Below are positions 18,901 through 25,583 of a stretch of 64,000 nt of DNA, one piece after another. The position numbers were made by a program, and so were the translations under genes. Position 1 is the stretch's first letter. The number at the start of each line of letters is the position of its first letter. Origin of the DNA: Pseudomonas marginalis (GTDB lineage: Bacteria; Pseudomonadota; Gammaproteobacteria; Pseudomonadales; Pseudomonadaceae); contig NZ_JALJWV010000001.1 of NCBI RefSeq assembly GCF_024169655.1, forward strand, positions 5,624,001 through 5,688,000. The letters are read 5' to 3'. The notes beneath the pieces were generated by a model. It worked only from the letters and a program-made list of their open reading frames with translations, did not search any database and was not told the origin of the DNA.

Positions 18901-19737
18901 CGCGACCTCACCGCCCAGGCCAAAGAACGCGTGGCCCTCGAACACGAACTGCGCCGGGCGATCGAGCGCAATGAGTTGAGCCTGTATTACCAGCCCAAAC
19001 TGAGCCTGAAGACCCAGCAACTGATCGGCGCCGAAGCGCTGATCCGCTGGCACCACCCGACCTTCGGCGACGTGCCGCCCGAACACTTCATCGCCCTGGC
19101 CGAAGAGAACGGCATGATCCTGCAAATCGGCGATTGGGTCCTGGAACAGGCCTGCCAACAAATGCACGCCTGGCAAACCGCCTTCGAGCACTTCGGCCCG
19201 CTGTCAGTCAACCTCGCCGGCGCACAACTGCGCCAGCCCAACCTGCTGTCACGCATCGAACAGTTACTGCGCGACTACCGTCTCGAACCGGGCTGCCTGC
19301 AACTGGAGATCACCGAAAACTTCATCATGAGCCAGGCCGAAGAAGCGCTGGACGTGCTGCACCAGCTCAAACACCTTGGCGTACAACTGGCGATCGATGA
19401 TTTCGGCACCGGCTATTCATCCCTCAGCTACCTCAAGCGCCTGCCGCTGGACTTCCTGAAAATCGACCAATCCTTCATCCGCGGCCTGCCCGACGACCCC
19501 CACGACGTGGCGATCGTGCGCGCCATCATTGCCCTGGGCCACAGCATGCAATTCACCATCATCGCCGAAGGCGTGGAGACCCCCGCACAACAAACCTTCC
19601 TCGCCGCCGAAGGCTGCGAACAGATGCAAGGCTACATCGTCAGCCTGCCCCTGCCACCGGAGCTTTTTGCCACGACGTTTCTTCGTATGAAGGTTCAGGA
19701 TTTTTCGGATAGCACAGTGGAGAAACCATCGCTATAA
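15994..19737 (+). CDS. Membrane sensor with SBP, PAS, GGDEF and EAL domains
   Basis: From the ATG at 15994 the protein has 1247 residues. A signal peptide (PRLPTVLLLSLLTWTATAGA) precedes a periplasmic type-3 solute-binding domain (about 25-255), then one membrane helix (about 267-290). About four PAS domains follow (roughly 305-795), then GGDEF (motif LGGDEF near 885) and EAL (GAEALIRWH near 1012; DDFGTGYSSL near 1135). Both signature motifs are intact, so it may make or break cyclic di-GMP; the presence of EAL residues suggests phosphodiesterase output with GTP-regulated control. The ligand is probably an amino acid or similar small solute, by inference from the SBP fold. An upstream in-frame ATG at 15889 overlaps the rpoD terminator and would place 35 odd residues before the signal peptide, so I reject it. 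Confidence 0.9.
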   Translation: MPRLPTVLLLSLLTWTATAGALTLTEDERGWLADHQELRLGVDASWPPFEYRDENGRYQGLAADYVRLIQDRLGVRIKLIEPVNWSAVLEQARNNQLDLLPGIMSTPERQAYMAFTRPYLDFPIVILAHEGGAQPRNLKDLYGLKIAVVENYAPHELLRTHHPDLNLVAMPNVSSTLQALATDEVDAVVGDLASSVWSLRQLKLDGLYVSGETPYRYQLAMGVPRDNKILVGILDKVLADLSPDETQAIQQHWVGSLTDHHTFWTDLLMYGLPAVLLLSTVLVIVIRINRRLSSEISRRVALEQELRSSEYHYRGLVESLSAIAWEASIADFTYSYVSPHAEELLGYPRAHWLIPGFWRNIIHPADLTRTEAYCYRETRANRDHSVDYRVITADGRCLWVRDIVSLIEHGHEPVLRGLMIDISDAKRTEEALQLSEQKFASVFQQCPDILVIARMSDGCLLEVNKAFEDQVGLKAEDVIGKTATELNIWGIPGIGPDLLQRVQTTSIRNLEMPFLRSNGQAFTGLISAEPFQLDTTEALVVVVRDISELKETQQQLQTSEEKFAKAFHASPDGLLLSRQSDGLLIEVNEGFSRITGFPAATSLDQSTLDLGIWVDLNERKRMLELLQRDGSVRDFICHIRRSDGQIRLCEVSSSPLPIGDDDCMLTIARDITERQQMQEKLQQAATVFESTAEGVLITDTRQNISAVNRAFSEITGYSEAEALGHTPRLLASGLHDSAFYAAMWYQLTTHGHWQGEISNRRKNGEVYPSWLTISAVRNRDQAITHFVAVFADISSLKHAQARLDYQAHHDPLTGLPNRTLFENRLQAALTNQQESGHQGAVLFLDLDRFKHINDSLGHPIGDLLLQNIAVRLKEQLRDIDTVARLGGDEFIILLPGLQQASDAQYLANKLLACFTPPFQAGEHEFFISASIGTSLYPQDGTDVATLVKNADAAMYRSKAKGRNRVEGYTRDLTAQAKERVALEHELRRAIERNELSLYYQPKLSLKTQQLIGAEALIRWHHPTFGDVPPEHFIALAEENGMILQIGDWVLEQACQQMHAWQTAFEHFGPLSVNLAGAQLRQPNLLSRIEQLLRDYRLEPGCLQLEITENFIMSQAEEALDVLHQLKHLGVQLAIDDFGTGYSSLSYLKRLPLDFLKIDQSFIRGLPDDPHDVAIVRAIIALGHSMQFTIIAEGVETPAQQTFLAAEGCEQMQGYIVSLPLPPELFATTFLRMKVQDFSDSTVEKPSL

Positions 19738-19752
19738 TCCGCGACCTGTTAA

Positions 19753-19829
19753 GGGCCTATAGCTCAGTTGGTCAGAGCAGAGGACTCATAATCCTTTGGT
19801 CCACGGTTCAAGTCCGTGTGGGCCCACCA
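19753..19829 (+). tRNA. tRNA-Ile2 (CAT anticodon, lysidine type), or tRNA-Met
   Basis: 77 bases folding as a full cloverleaf with encoded CCA: acceptor arms GGGCCTA and TGGGCCC, a D-arm AGCTCAGTTGGTCAGAGC, anticodon loop CTCATAA, and a T-arm with GGTTCAAGTCC. The CAT anticodon allows elongator Met or Ile2; the anticodon stem and T-arm resemble E. coli ileX more than metT, so I prefer Ile2, in which the C is modified to lysidine to read AUA. It is the attachment site of the element that follows, and its 3' half is duplicated at the right end. Confidence 0.92.
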
Positions 19830-19857
19830 ACTCCAAAGCCGCGCATTGCGCGGCTTT
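19784..19857. repeat. attL: left copy of the 74-bp direct repeat
   Basis: Bases 19784-19857 are identical to 37017-37090. The repeat begins in the anticodon loop (ACTCATAATCC), runs through the tRNA 3' end and CCA and ends with the palindromic terminator AAAGCCGCGC-ATT-GCGCGGCTTT (arms partly overlapping the loop). The element therefore restores a complete tRNA gene and terminator on insertion. The flanking bases differ immediately outside on both sides. Confidence 0.97.
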
Positions 19858-19954
19858 CGCGTTTCTGGCTGGTCCATCGCAGATACAGTCCTATGGTCCA
19901 AGGGTACAATTTAGGTACAGTGCTGGTTCGCCAGCTGCCTAGGAGCACCCTCTC

Positions 19955-21010
19955 ATGGCTACTCTCGTCAAAACCCCTTCCGGCACTTGGAAGGCACTCA
20001 TTCGTAAAAATGGCTGGCCCACTGTCGCCAAAACCTTCCGCACAAAGCGTGATGCGGAGGACTGGTCGAGGCGTACCGAAGAAGAAATGGTGCGTGGCGT
20101 GTACATCCGGCGTAGCGGCTCGGAGAAAATGACGCTAGAGGCTGCACTCAAGCGCTACCTGAGCGACATAACCCCCACCAAGAAGCCCACCACTCAGCGT
20201 GGCGAAACCTCGAAAGCCAAGAAGCTCATAGAGCACCTGGGCAAATACTCACTGGCTGCCCTCTCCGCTGAAATCATCGCCAGTTATCGTGACAAGCGCC
20301 TGAACGAACCCAGCCGTGGTGGGACCATCAGCAACAACACCGTGCGCCTCGAACTGGCCTTATTGAGCCACCTGTACACGGTAGCAATTCAGGAGTGGGG
20401 GTTGGGTCTGACGTTCAACCCAGTGCTGAACATCCGTAAGCCAAGCCCTGGGGATGGTCGTGACCGAAGGTTATCGCCGGAGGAAGAACGCCTTCTGCTC
20501 GCGGCAGTGAATCGACACAGCAACCCTATGCTGGGCTGGATTGTTTGCATCGCTCTGGAAACGGGTATGCGCTCGTCTGAGATCTCATCCCTACGACGAC
20601 CCCAAGTGGATCTGGCAAAGCGTGTCATACGTCTCTCAGATACGAAGAACGACGGTTCCCGAACCGTTCCACTGAGCAAACGCGCCACAGAAGTATTCAA
20701 AGCTGCGATGGACAACCCGGTGCGGCCAATAGACTGCAATCTGGTGTTTTTTGGTGAGCCTGGAAAGGACGGGAAGCGTCGACCGTATACCTTCACCAAG
20801 ATTTGGGGTCAGCTGAAGAAGAAGCTGGATCTGCCTGATTTCAGGTTTCACGACCTGCGTCACGAAGCAGTGAGTCGGCTTGTCGAAGGTGGGTTATCTG
20901 ATCAAGAGGTTTCGGCCATCAGCGGTCATAAGTCGATGCAGATGCTTAAACGCTACACGCATCTTAGGGCCGAAGATCTGGTGGAAAAACTAGACAAAAT
21001 TTCCAGATAG
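19955..21010 (+). CDS. Tyrosine-type site-specific integrase
   Basis: 351 residues, a phage-type integrase. The N-terminal arm-binding part (MATLVKTPSGTWKALIRKNG, fast matching the AP2-like/SAM-like DNA-binding type) precedes the catalytic domain with Arg in ALETGMRSSEI (near 208), HDLRHEA (near 300), GHKSMQMLKRYTHL with the second His and nucleophile Tyr (near 325-336). All of the R-H-R-H-Y set is present, so the enzyme should be active. It sits 97 bases inside attL and reads away from it, the usual arrangement. AGGAG lies nine bases before the start. Confidence 0.95.
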   Translation: MATLVKTPSGTWKALIRKNGWPTVAKTFRTKRDAEDWSRRTEEEMVRGVYIRRSGSEKMTLEAALKRYLSDITPTKKPTTQRGETSKAKKLIEHLGKYSLAALSAEIIASYRDKRLNEPSRGGTISNNTVRLELALLSHLYTVAIQEWGLGLTFNPVLNIRKPSPGDGRDRRLSPEEERLLLAAVNRHSNPMLGWIVCIALETGMRSSEISSLRRPQVDLAKRVIRLSDTKNDGSRTVPLSKRATEVFKAAMDNPVRPIDCNLVFFGEPGKDGKRRPYTFTKIWGQLKKKLDLPDFRFHDLRHEAVSRLVEGGLSDQEVSAISGHKSMQMLKRYTHLRAEDLVEKLDKISR

Positions 21011-21068
21011 CCAAATAACACTCAGCGCTCGATAAAAAACCAATAAAAAATTTCTAAAACCCACCACC

Positions 21069-21108
21069 AACTACAGCCGCCCCCTAAATCATTGGGGGCG
21101 CTGTAGTT
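21069..21108. terminator. Inverted repeat, probable terminator after the integrase
   Basis: AACTACAGC(C)GCCCCC at 21069-21084 pairs with GGGGGCGCTGTAGTT at 21094-21108 with one bulged base. The stem is long and symmetrical, so it could stop transcription from both sides and isolate int from the rep module. The rest of the 21011-21300 gap is AT-rich and I see no gene in it. Confidence 0.65.
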
Positions 21109-21300
21109 AACAGCCAACCAAAACACCCCATCTTGGTATATCTAAGAATTTAACGCCGGCCACCAAAACTATACGCCTTGGTCATCACTGCTATTACATG
21201 CCTTTGACAACAGATAACTTACGCTCATAATCACCTAACTTCTCCCCGATACCACTACCTCCACAACTCTGAGAAGACACATAATCTACAGGTGAACTCT

Positions 21301-21540
21301 ATGATCAACACAGAAACTTATCTCATAGTAAAATTCGGCACTCTCATGCGCTTGGTGGACCTCGCCGAACTCTTAGGACGATCCGTCGATGGTCTGAGAG
21401 TGTCTCTGTACTCCGACACGGAGCTATCAAGAAAGCTAAAACCAACGATGGTACGTATAGGCCGCCGCATCTATTTTCGCACTCAACAAGTGACACTCGC
21501 ACTGGAGTTAGAAGTACCGTCTTCCAGCGATGTGCGTTGA
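21301..21540 (+). CDS. Small helix-turn-helix DNA-binding protein
   Basis: 79 residues from the ATG at 21301, which has AGGTG six bases upstream; a GTG nine bases earlier is less well placed. The middle, LVDLAELLGRSVDGLRVSLY, looks like a helix-turn-helix, followed by KPTMVRIGRRIYFRT, a strand pair often seen in small plasmid and island regulators of the AlpA/excisionase-like kind. Its place between integrase and replication gene suggests an excision or copy-control factor. That role is inference; the family is not firmly identified. Confidence 0.7.
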   Translation: MINTETYLIVKFGTLMRLVDLAELLGRSVDGLRVSLYSDTELSRKLKPTMVRIGRRIYFRTQQVTLALELEVPSSSDVR

Positions 21541-21566
21541 CAGGCTGACACAGGGACAAATTTCTA

Positions 21567-22463
21567 ATGGGCCGACAACGCACCATCAATGATCAAGCCT
21601 TCTGGAGTTCACCTCGAATGTCCAGCTGTACAATCGAAGATCGCTTCGCACTGTTCTATCTTCTGACATGTCCGAAAAGCAACATAACTGGAAGCTACTC
21701 CATAATTCCCCGAATTGCCGCCGCAGAAATTGGCTGGGATACGGAGTCGCAATTTTTGCCCGTATTAAGACGCCTAGCAGACTCTGGATTCATAAAATAT
21801 GACACCGAAACGGGCTTTGTATGGGTTCGTATCTGGTGGGAGCACCATCACCCGAAGGTAGCCATGGGGCCGATGCTTTACAAGAAAACCATTAAACAGA
21901 TTCGAGAGATGCCGAGCAATTGGATCAGTGAATATCTAGATGACCTCTTGATACAGCTTCAGGAATACCAGGATCCAAAAGACAGCAGAAACCCTGGAAA
22001 GATACTGACTGACGAGTTCTCGCCGCAAGACAGGGAGCCACCGGATCAACACCCTACCGATAGGGTATCGATACCCTATCGTCCCCTTATCGACACCCCG
22101 AGGGATAACAGTAACAATATCTCTAAAATTAACTCTACAACAACTAACAAACGCGCAACTGCAGAAAACAACCTGCTTAAATTTCCGGCAAAATTAAAGG
22201 AGGTTGAACGTTCACAAATCGAGAAGCATCTGGAAGGCATTTTATTTAGCGATGCACAAGACATACTCGACGAAATGGAAGCCGCATTAATCCACAGCAA
22301 GATTGAGCGCAGCCCAATCCAGTGGCTTATAGGGGTTATTAAAAAATACGAACAAGGCCTATTTAAACTTACCCCAGCAGCTATCGGAATTAGGCGAGAG
22401 AGAGCACAGCTTCAACACGTCGAAAACGTGTATGCGAGCAGCCTTCAAAATCAAAATACGTGA
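21567..22463 (+). CDS. Replication initiator / replisome organizer-like protein
   Basis: 298 residues. The N-terminal ~110 residues (DRFALFYLLTCPKSNITGSYSI; EIGWDTESQFLPVLRRLADSGFIKYD) form a winged-helix pattern seen in phage and plasmid replisome organizers. A polar linker near residues 160-205 is rich in Asn, Thr and Ser. The C-terminal ~90 residues are helical (AQDILDEMEAALIHSKIERSP). The linker-coding DNA holds a palindrome and an AT-rich stretch that look like an origin. It suggests the excised element can replicate as a circle. Base composition is clearly more AT-rich than the core genome. The precise family needs a profile search. Confidence 0.72.
   Translation: MGRQRTINDQAFWSSPRMSSCTIEDRFALFYLLTCPKSNITGSYSIIPRIAAAEIGWDTESQFLPVLRRLADSGFIKYDTETGFVWVRIWWEHHHPKVAMGPMLYKKTIKQIREMPSNWISEYLDDLLIQLQEYQDPKDSRNPGKILTDEFSPQDREPPDQHPTDRVSIPYRPLIDTPRDNSNNISKINSTTTNKRATAENNLLKFPAKLKEVERSQIEKHLEGILFSDAQDILDEMEAALIHSKIERSPIQWLIGVIKKYEQGLFKLTPAAIGIRRERAQLQHVENVYASSLQNQNT
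22051..22140. other. Candidate replication origin inside the rep gene
   Basis: Bases 22059-22080 are a perfect 22-bp palindrome made of GATAGGGTATC and its reverse complement. A related ACCCTACCG precedes it at 22051-22059 and CCTTATCG follows at 22085-22092, giving about four copies of an ACCCTATCG-like box in both orientations. Immediately downstream (22105-22145) is AT-rich DNA suited to unwinding. An origin within the initiator's linker coding region is the arrangement known from lambda O and several satellites. This is inference from pattern and position. Confidence 0.5.
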
Positions 22464-22504
22464 TCAGCCCTGCTAAATATCGTTACCTGACTAGGAGATT
22501 AAAA

Positions 22505-22759
22505 ATGCCAGTACTATTCAAAGAGCTTGAAAACTATTGCGATAATTTGGAACGAGTTGGTGACGTCCACGTAATCCTGCATGCCCATTATTCAAAAGGG
22601 TTTTCGCTAGTAGTTTCAGATGGTATAGCCGAGCATGCAGTAACGGACGACCAGCACCGCCCCTATTGCTTCAGAACAATTGAAATGGCCCTTGATGAAC
22701 TTGCAAACATTCCCTACATCTCCGAAAAAATCATTGTAAACACAAAATCTTGGTACTAA
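22505..22759 (+). CDS. Small protein of unknown function
   Basis: 84 residues from the ATG at 22505, with AGGAG seven bases upstream; a longer frame starting at 22460 has no ribosome site. The protein (MPVLFKELENYCDN start) is acidic to neutral, has no signal peptide or membrane segment and no motif that I recognise. It follows rep by 41 bases in the same direction, so it is probably in the same operon and might serve replication or copy control. It is close to the base composition of rep. Confidence 0.55.
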   Translation: MPVLFKELENYCDNLERVGDVHVILHAHYSKGFSLVVSDGIAEHAVTDDQHRPYCFRTIEMALDELANIPYISEKIIVNTKSWY

Positions 22760-22837
22760 AGAACCCCTAACAACTGCTTTACAGCCATGAATACAAAAAG
22801 TGATCGCAGCTAATTCTATACCCTAAGGACGCTTTGC

Positions 22838-22930
22838 CGTACTGGGTGCTGGGGCTGAAAAGAAAGTCCCTGACAGGTGGAAATAGTAGCTCGATAGAAA
22901 GAGCCACCGGACAAGCAGCGGAAAGACGCG
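22838..22930 (+). ncRNA. Structured RNA-like repeat, copy 1
   Basis: Starts CGTACTGG. Three hairpins in a row are predicted by eye: A, GGGGCT (22851-22856) with AGTCCC (22865-22870); B, GGTGG (22876-22880) with CCACC (22904-22908) and an inner CTC/GAG; C, GCG (22918-22920) closing a GAAAGA loop with CGC (22927-22929). A TGACA linker joins A and B. The second copy keeps these features with compensating changes. No protein family is recognised on either strand. Strand is assigned by co-direction with flanking genes. Confidence 0.5.
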
Positions 22931-22964
22931 CCATATAGACCACATCCCAAGAGCGCCGCAAAGG

Positions 22965-23050
22965 CGTACTGGATACGGGCCTTAAACAAGCCCTGACTGG
23001 CGGGAACAGTAGCTCGATAAAAAGAGTCGCCGGACGGCTGGAGAGACAGC
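22965..23050 (+). ncRNA. Structured RNA-like repeat, copy 2
   Basis: Starts CGTACTGG, 127 bases after copy 1. Hairpin A is GGGC (22977-22980) with GCCC (22990-22993); B is GGCGG (22999-23003) with TCGCC (23027-23031) and an inner CTC/GAG; C is GCTG (23037-23040) closing a GAGAGA loop with CAGC (23047-23050). Relative to copy 1, stem B swaps T-A for C-G and stem C is a different sequence around the same loop, which is what selection on RNA folding produces. It ends 33 bases before the next gene, so it could be a leader. Confidence 0.5.
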
Positions 23051-23083
23051 TCTGCGTTCGCCCATAATCCGAGGAGGAACACC

Positions 23084-23554
23084 ATGATTTCATATGCTTA
23101 CTTACCCATGCTCGTCCTGAGCGCATTCTTGATCATATCCATCCGTAGATTTTGGATATGCGCTGATAGGATGGGCTTCATGCGTGAACTCTCCCGACGC
23201 GCACCAATGCTGCTAAAGCGCGACATCATGGCGGCAGTCCTCGCACTGGTACCTATCTCGATGGCGCTCATCGACTGGCTTGGCATAACCCTTCCTAGAC
23301 AATCAGTACCTATGCCTCCCCTACTGGGCGTCATCTTGGCAGCTGGTAGCCTAGGTGCTTCAGTTGCCGTCCTGCATAACACTCTTGATCGACTTGCCGG
23401 AAGCTGGGCAGGCACAAAGGAAAGCGTTCTACGCACCATCGCCGCGCTTCAAATTATCGAATCCACTGAATTAGGCTACCGCGCGCGCGTCCACACGAAA
23501 CCAATCCACGCTGAACGGACCCTCAACGTCATTCAATCCAAGGACGAAAAATGA
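23084..23554 (+). CDS. Membrane protein of unknown function
   Basis: 156 residues with three likely membrane helices, near residues 4-20, 45-65 and 80-98, and a polar C-terminus. An AGGAGG ribosome site precedes the ATG. The stop overlaps the start of the eexN-like gene (ATGA), so it is translated with the exclusion lipoprotein and the VirB6-like gene. That context suggests a role at the cell envelope in conjugation or exclusion. I do not recognise the family. Confidence 0.65.
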   Translation: MISYAYLPMLVLSAFLIISIRRFWICADRMGFMRELSRRAPMLLKRDIMAAVLALVPISMALIDWLGITLPRQSVPMPPLLGVILAAGSLGASVAVLHNTLDRLAGSWAGTKESVLRTIAALQIIESTELGYRARVHTKPIHAERTLNVIQSKDEK

Positions 23555-23823
23555 AATCCCTCCTGACTACACCCGCGGTCCTAATGATCGTCACCGCTAC
23601 CCTCTCAGGCTGCGGCAAACAAGAGCCCGTGCAAACGGTTGATTGGTACAAAGCAAACGCACCTGAAAGACTTAAGGTTCTGGAAAGGTGTAAGGCAAAT
23701 CCTGGCGAGCTTGCTCTGACGCCGAACTGCATCAACGCGAAAACCGCCGCAAACGCATTGGTGCTTGAGAACCGCGAGTACAAGCACCGTGAACCTATGA
23801 ATTTCTCTTCTCAGGGAAAATAG
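23551..23823 (+). CDS. eexN: EexN-like entry-exclusion lipoprotein
   Basis: 90 residues. A lipoprotein signal peptide ends in LSGC with the lipidated Cys at residue 21, and the mature part has the EexN pattern: DWYKANAPERL, then ERCKANPGEL and TPNCINAKTAAN with two conserved Cys. EexN proteins of IncN-type conjugative systems sit in the envelope of the cell that carries them and block entry of related elements. It overlaps the membrane-protein gene by four bases and leads directly into a VirB6-like gene, its usual neighbour in VirB-type operons. Confidence 0.82.
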   Translation: MKSLLTTPAVLMIVTATLSGCGKQEPVQTVDWYKANAPERLKVLERCKANPGELALTPNCINAKTAANALVLENREYKHREPMNFSSQGK

Positions 23824-23824
23824 A

Positions 23825-24901
23825 ATGGCGACCAAAACAGGAATATTTGAATGGATCGGAGGGTCAATGGATCAAACCCTCCATACGTTCATCAGCATCA
23901 CTTCGAGCCGAGTGATTGAGGATTTCACGCTCACCGTGACGATAGGCGGGACGCTATATTTGACGATGGTCGGCTACATGATGATCACGGGAACGATTGA
24001 GCAGTCTGCCTCTCACTTTCTCAAAACCTGCGGAAAATTCCTGCTCATCAGCGGGCTGGCCATGCACGCCGACACCTACATGTCGTGGGTAGTAGAGGCA
24101 TTGAGGGGGCTTGAAACAGGAGTCACTGCCGCCTTTACAGCGACGAGTGATCCATCAACCTCAGACTCGGTTTTCCAAGTCATCGACAAGGCAATGTCGG
24201 ACGGCTGGCAGATAGGTGCAGACATGTTGTCGAAAATGGGGCAACGCCACTCCTACGAAATCGGAATGATTATGTGGGATGGGCTGAACGCCCTGATCGT
24301 CTATGCCGCTACGCTGCTCATCGCAGTTCCGGCAGGAGCTATGATTATTGTCGCAAAAGGCATGCTGTCGATCATGCTCGGAATCGGACCAGTCTTCATC
24401 ATGATGCTGCTGTTTGGACAGTTCACGTCCAAGTGGTTCGATAGCTGGTTTGCCCAGGTCATCACTTACATCATGCAAACTGCGCTGGTTAGTACGGTTC
24501 TCAGCTTTGGGATCAAATACTTTTCCTCGATAACTGCCGGCATATTGGCAAACCCAGCCGATTACCCAATCGCAACGTTCCTGGAGCTACTGGTTACAAC
24601 CATCGTCGTGCTCTACATGATGTATCAAGCCCATGGCGTTGCAGGAGGCCTTGCAGGAGGTATATCGAGTGCGGCACTGACCTTGCGCGGAATCGCAAAC
24701 GGCGCCATGGCACCAATCACCAAGGGCCTCAACAGGCAGTCAACGCGCCGTGACATGCAGTCGGGCCAGATGGTCACAGCTGGACGATTGAACCACCTCG
24801 CCGCTGGGAATACAGCCTGGAATCCAGCGTACCGACAACACGTCATGCAGAACATGGGCAAAAACTGGGGAAGTGCTACTGGAGGCAAAGTAAATCAGTA
24901 G
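23825..24901 (+). CDS. VirB6/TrbL family type IV secretion protein
   Basis: 358 residues with about six membrane helices spread over residues 35-285: VTIGGTLYLTMVGYMMI, FLLISGLAMHADTYM, the long hydrophobic block LIVYAATLLIAVPAGAMI and MLSIMLGIGPVFIMMLLFG, then WFDSWFAQVITYIMQTAL, which carries the conserved Trp region of VirB6. VirB6 forms part of the inner-membrane channel of type IV secretion systems. No other structural gene of such a system is present, so this is an orphan. It starts two bases after the eexN-like stop. A terminator follows. Confidence 0.85.
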   Translation: MATKTGIFEWIGGSMDQTLHTFISITSSRVIEDFTLTVTIGGTLYLTMVGYMMITGTIEQSASHFLKTCGKFLLISGLAMHADTYMSWVVEALRGLETGVTAAFTATSDPSTSDSVFQVIDKAMSDGWQIGADMLSKMGQRHSYEIGMIMWDGLNALIVYAATLLIAVPAGAMIIVAKGMLSIMLGIGPVFIMMLLFGQFTSKWFDSWFAQVITYIMQTALVSTVLSFGIKYFSSITAGILANPADYPIATFLELLVTTIVVLYMMYQAHGVAGGLAGGISSAALTLRGIANGAMAPITKGLNRQSTRRDMQSGQMVTAGRLNHLAAGNTAWNPAYRQHVMQNMGKNWGSATGGKVNQ

Positions 24902-24922
24902 CTCGTGACTCACGACTGATCA

Positions 24923-24947
24923 GACCTCGTTTCAACGGGGTCTTTTT
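24923..24947 (+). terminator. Terminator after the virB6-like gene
   Basis: GACCTCGTT pairs with AACGGGGTC (one G-U pair) around a short loop and is followed by TTTTT, 22 bases after the stop. Confidence 0.85.
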
Positions 24948-24959
24948 CTGAGTACTTTC

Positions 24960-25150
24960 AGCAAGCGGATGACGGGTCAAGGGGTTGGTGCGGCCCGCAG
25001 GAGCGGAGCGACGAGGACTCGGCCCCTTGACGCGGCAGGAGCGACCAACGCTCACGGCATGGGTGTAGGGGATCAAGGCCGGAGGCCTCCCCTGCACCCT
25101 TGACGACAGAGGGCGACTCGCTCCCTTCCCGATTGCGGGAAGGGCGGGGG
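24960..25150. other. GC-rich non-coding stretch with CCCTTGAC repeats
   Basis: No supportable gene in 24948-25246. This part is far richer in GC than rep. GTCAAGGG occurs at 24976-24983 and its reverse complement CCCTTGAC at 25024-25031 and 25097-25104, so the first two form a large inverted repeat. A further hairpin, CTTCCCGATTGCGGGAAG, is at 25125-25142. The same octamer returns in a second cluster at 25805-25936, on the far side of the zinc-ribbon gene. Function unknown. Confidence 0.5.
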
Positions 25151-25246
25151 GATGGGATATGGAAGAACGTTAACACTATGAATCTAATGAACTAATAGCA
25201 AAAACAAGACAATTTCAGCGTTCTTGTCTTGATGACTCATACGTGC

Positions 25247-25267
25247 AAAACCATCCCGGGACGGATG
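25247..25267 (-). terminator. Terminator of the zinc-ribbon membrane gene
   Basis: Read on the minus strand, CCATCC and GGATGG form a stem closed by CCGGG-type bases and followed by TTTTGC. It lies just after the stop of the minus-strand gene. A second inverted repeat, CAAGAC/GTCTTG, lies at 25204-25232. Confidence 0.6.
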
Positions 25268-25268
25268 G

Positions 25269-25583
25269 TCACTTGGTCCGGTAGATCCGTCGAAACCAGG
25301 TCCTGCCGGTATAAAGGCGCTTACAGATCTTTATGGACAGAACGCCTACCAGTGCGAAGACAATCCCGAAAACAACCCACAACACTGTCGAATTGGTAGA
25401 CAGGTGATCGTGAACGAGCTTCGCCGCATACCAGCCTGCTGTCACCGAAACGATAATGAAAACGACGATACTTGCCCGAGGGGTGCCATAGGAAATTTCA
25501 GCATGACAGCCTCTACAAACTGAGGCGCCCCATGGAACGTTGTTCATGCAATGTGGGCAACTGACGGTTTGGTTGGTTTGCAC
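25269..25583 (-). CDS. Zinc-ribbon membrane protein of unknown function
   Basis: 104 residues from a GTG with AGGAG seven bases upstream. The N-terminus has two Cys-x2-Cys pairs (CPHC at 9-12 and CRGC near 23-26), the pattern of a zinc ribbon, followed by two membrane helices near residues 38-57 and 66-88 and a basic tail ending RTWFRRIYRTK. It stands alone between two GC-rich non-coding stretches and is opposite in direction to the transfer genes. The function is not known; similar small proteins occur in genomic islands. Confidence 0.72.
   Translation of the reverse strand: MQTNQTVSCPHCMNNVPWGASVCRGCHAEISYGTPRASIVVFIIVSVTAGWYAAKLVHDHLSTNSTVLWVVFGIVFALVGVLSIKICKRLYTGRTWFRRIYRTK

Noticed and set aside
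22779..23126. Minus-strand frame of 115 codons with an internal repeat (IELLFPPVR twice)
   Set aside because: The protein repeat is only the translation of the tandem RNA-like element; hairpin pairing, not codons, is conserved, and the start has no ribosome site.
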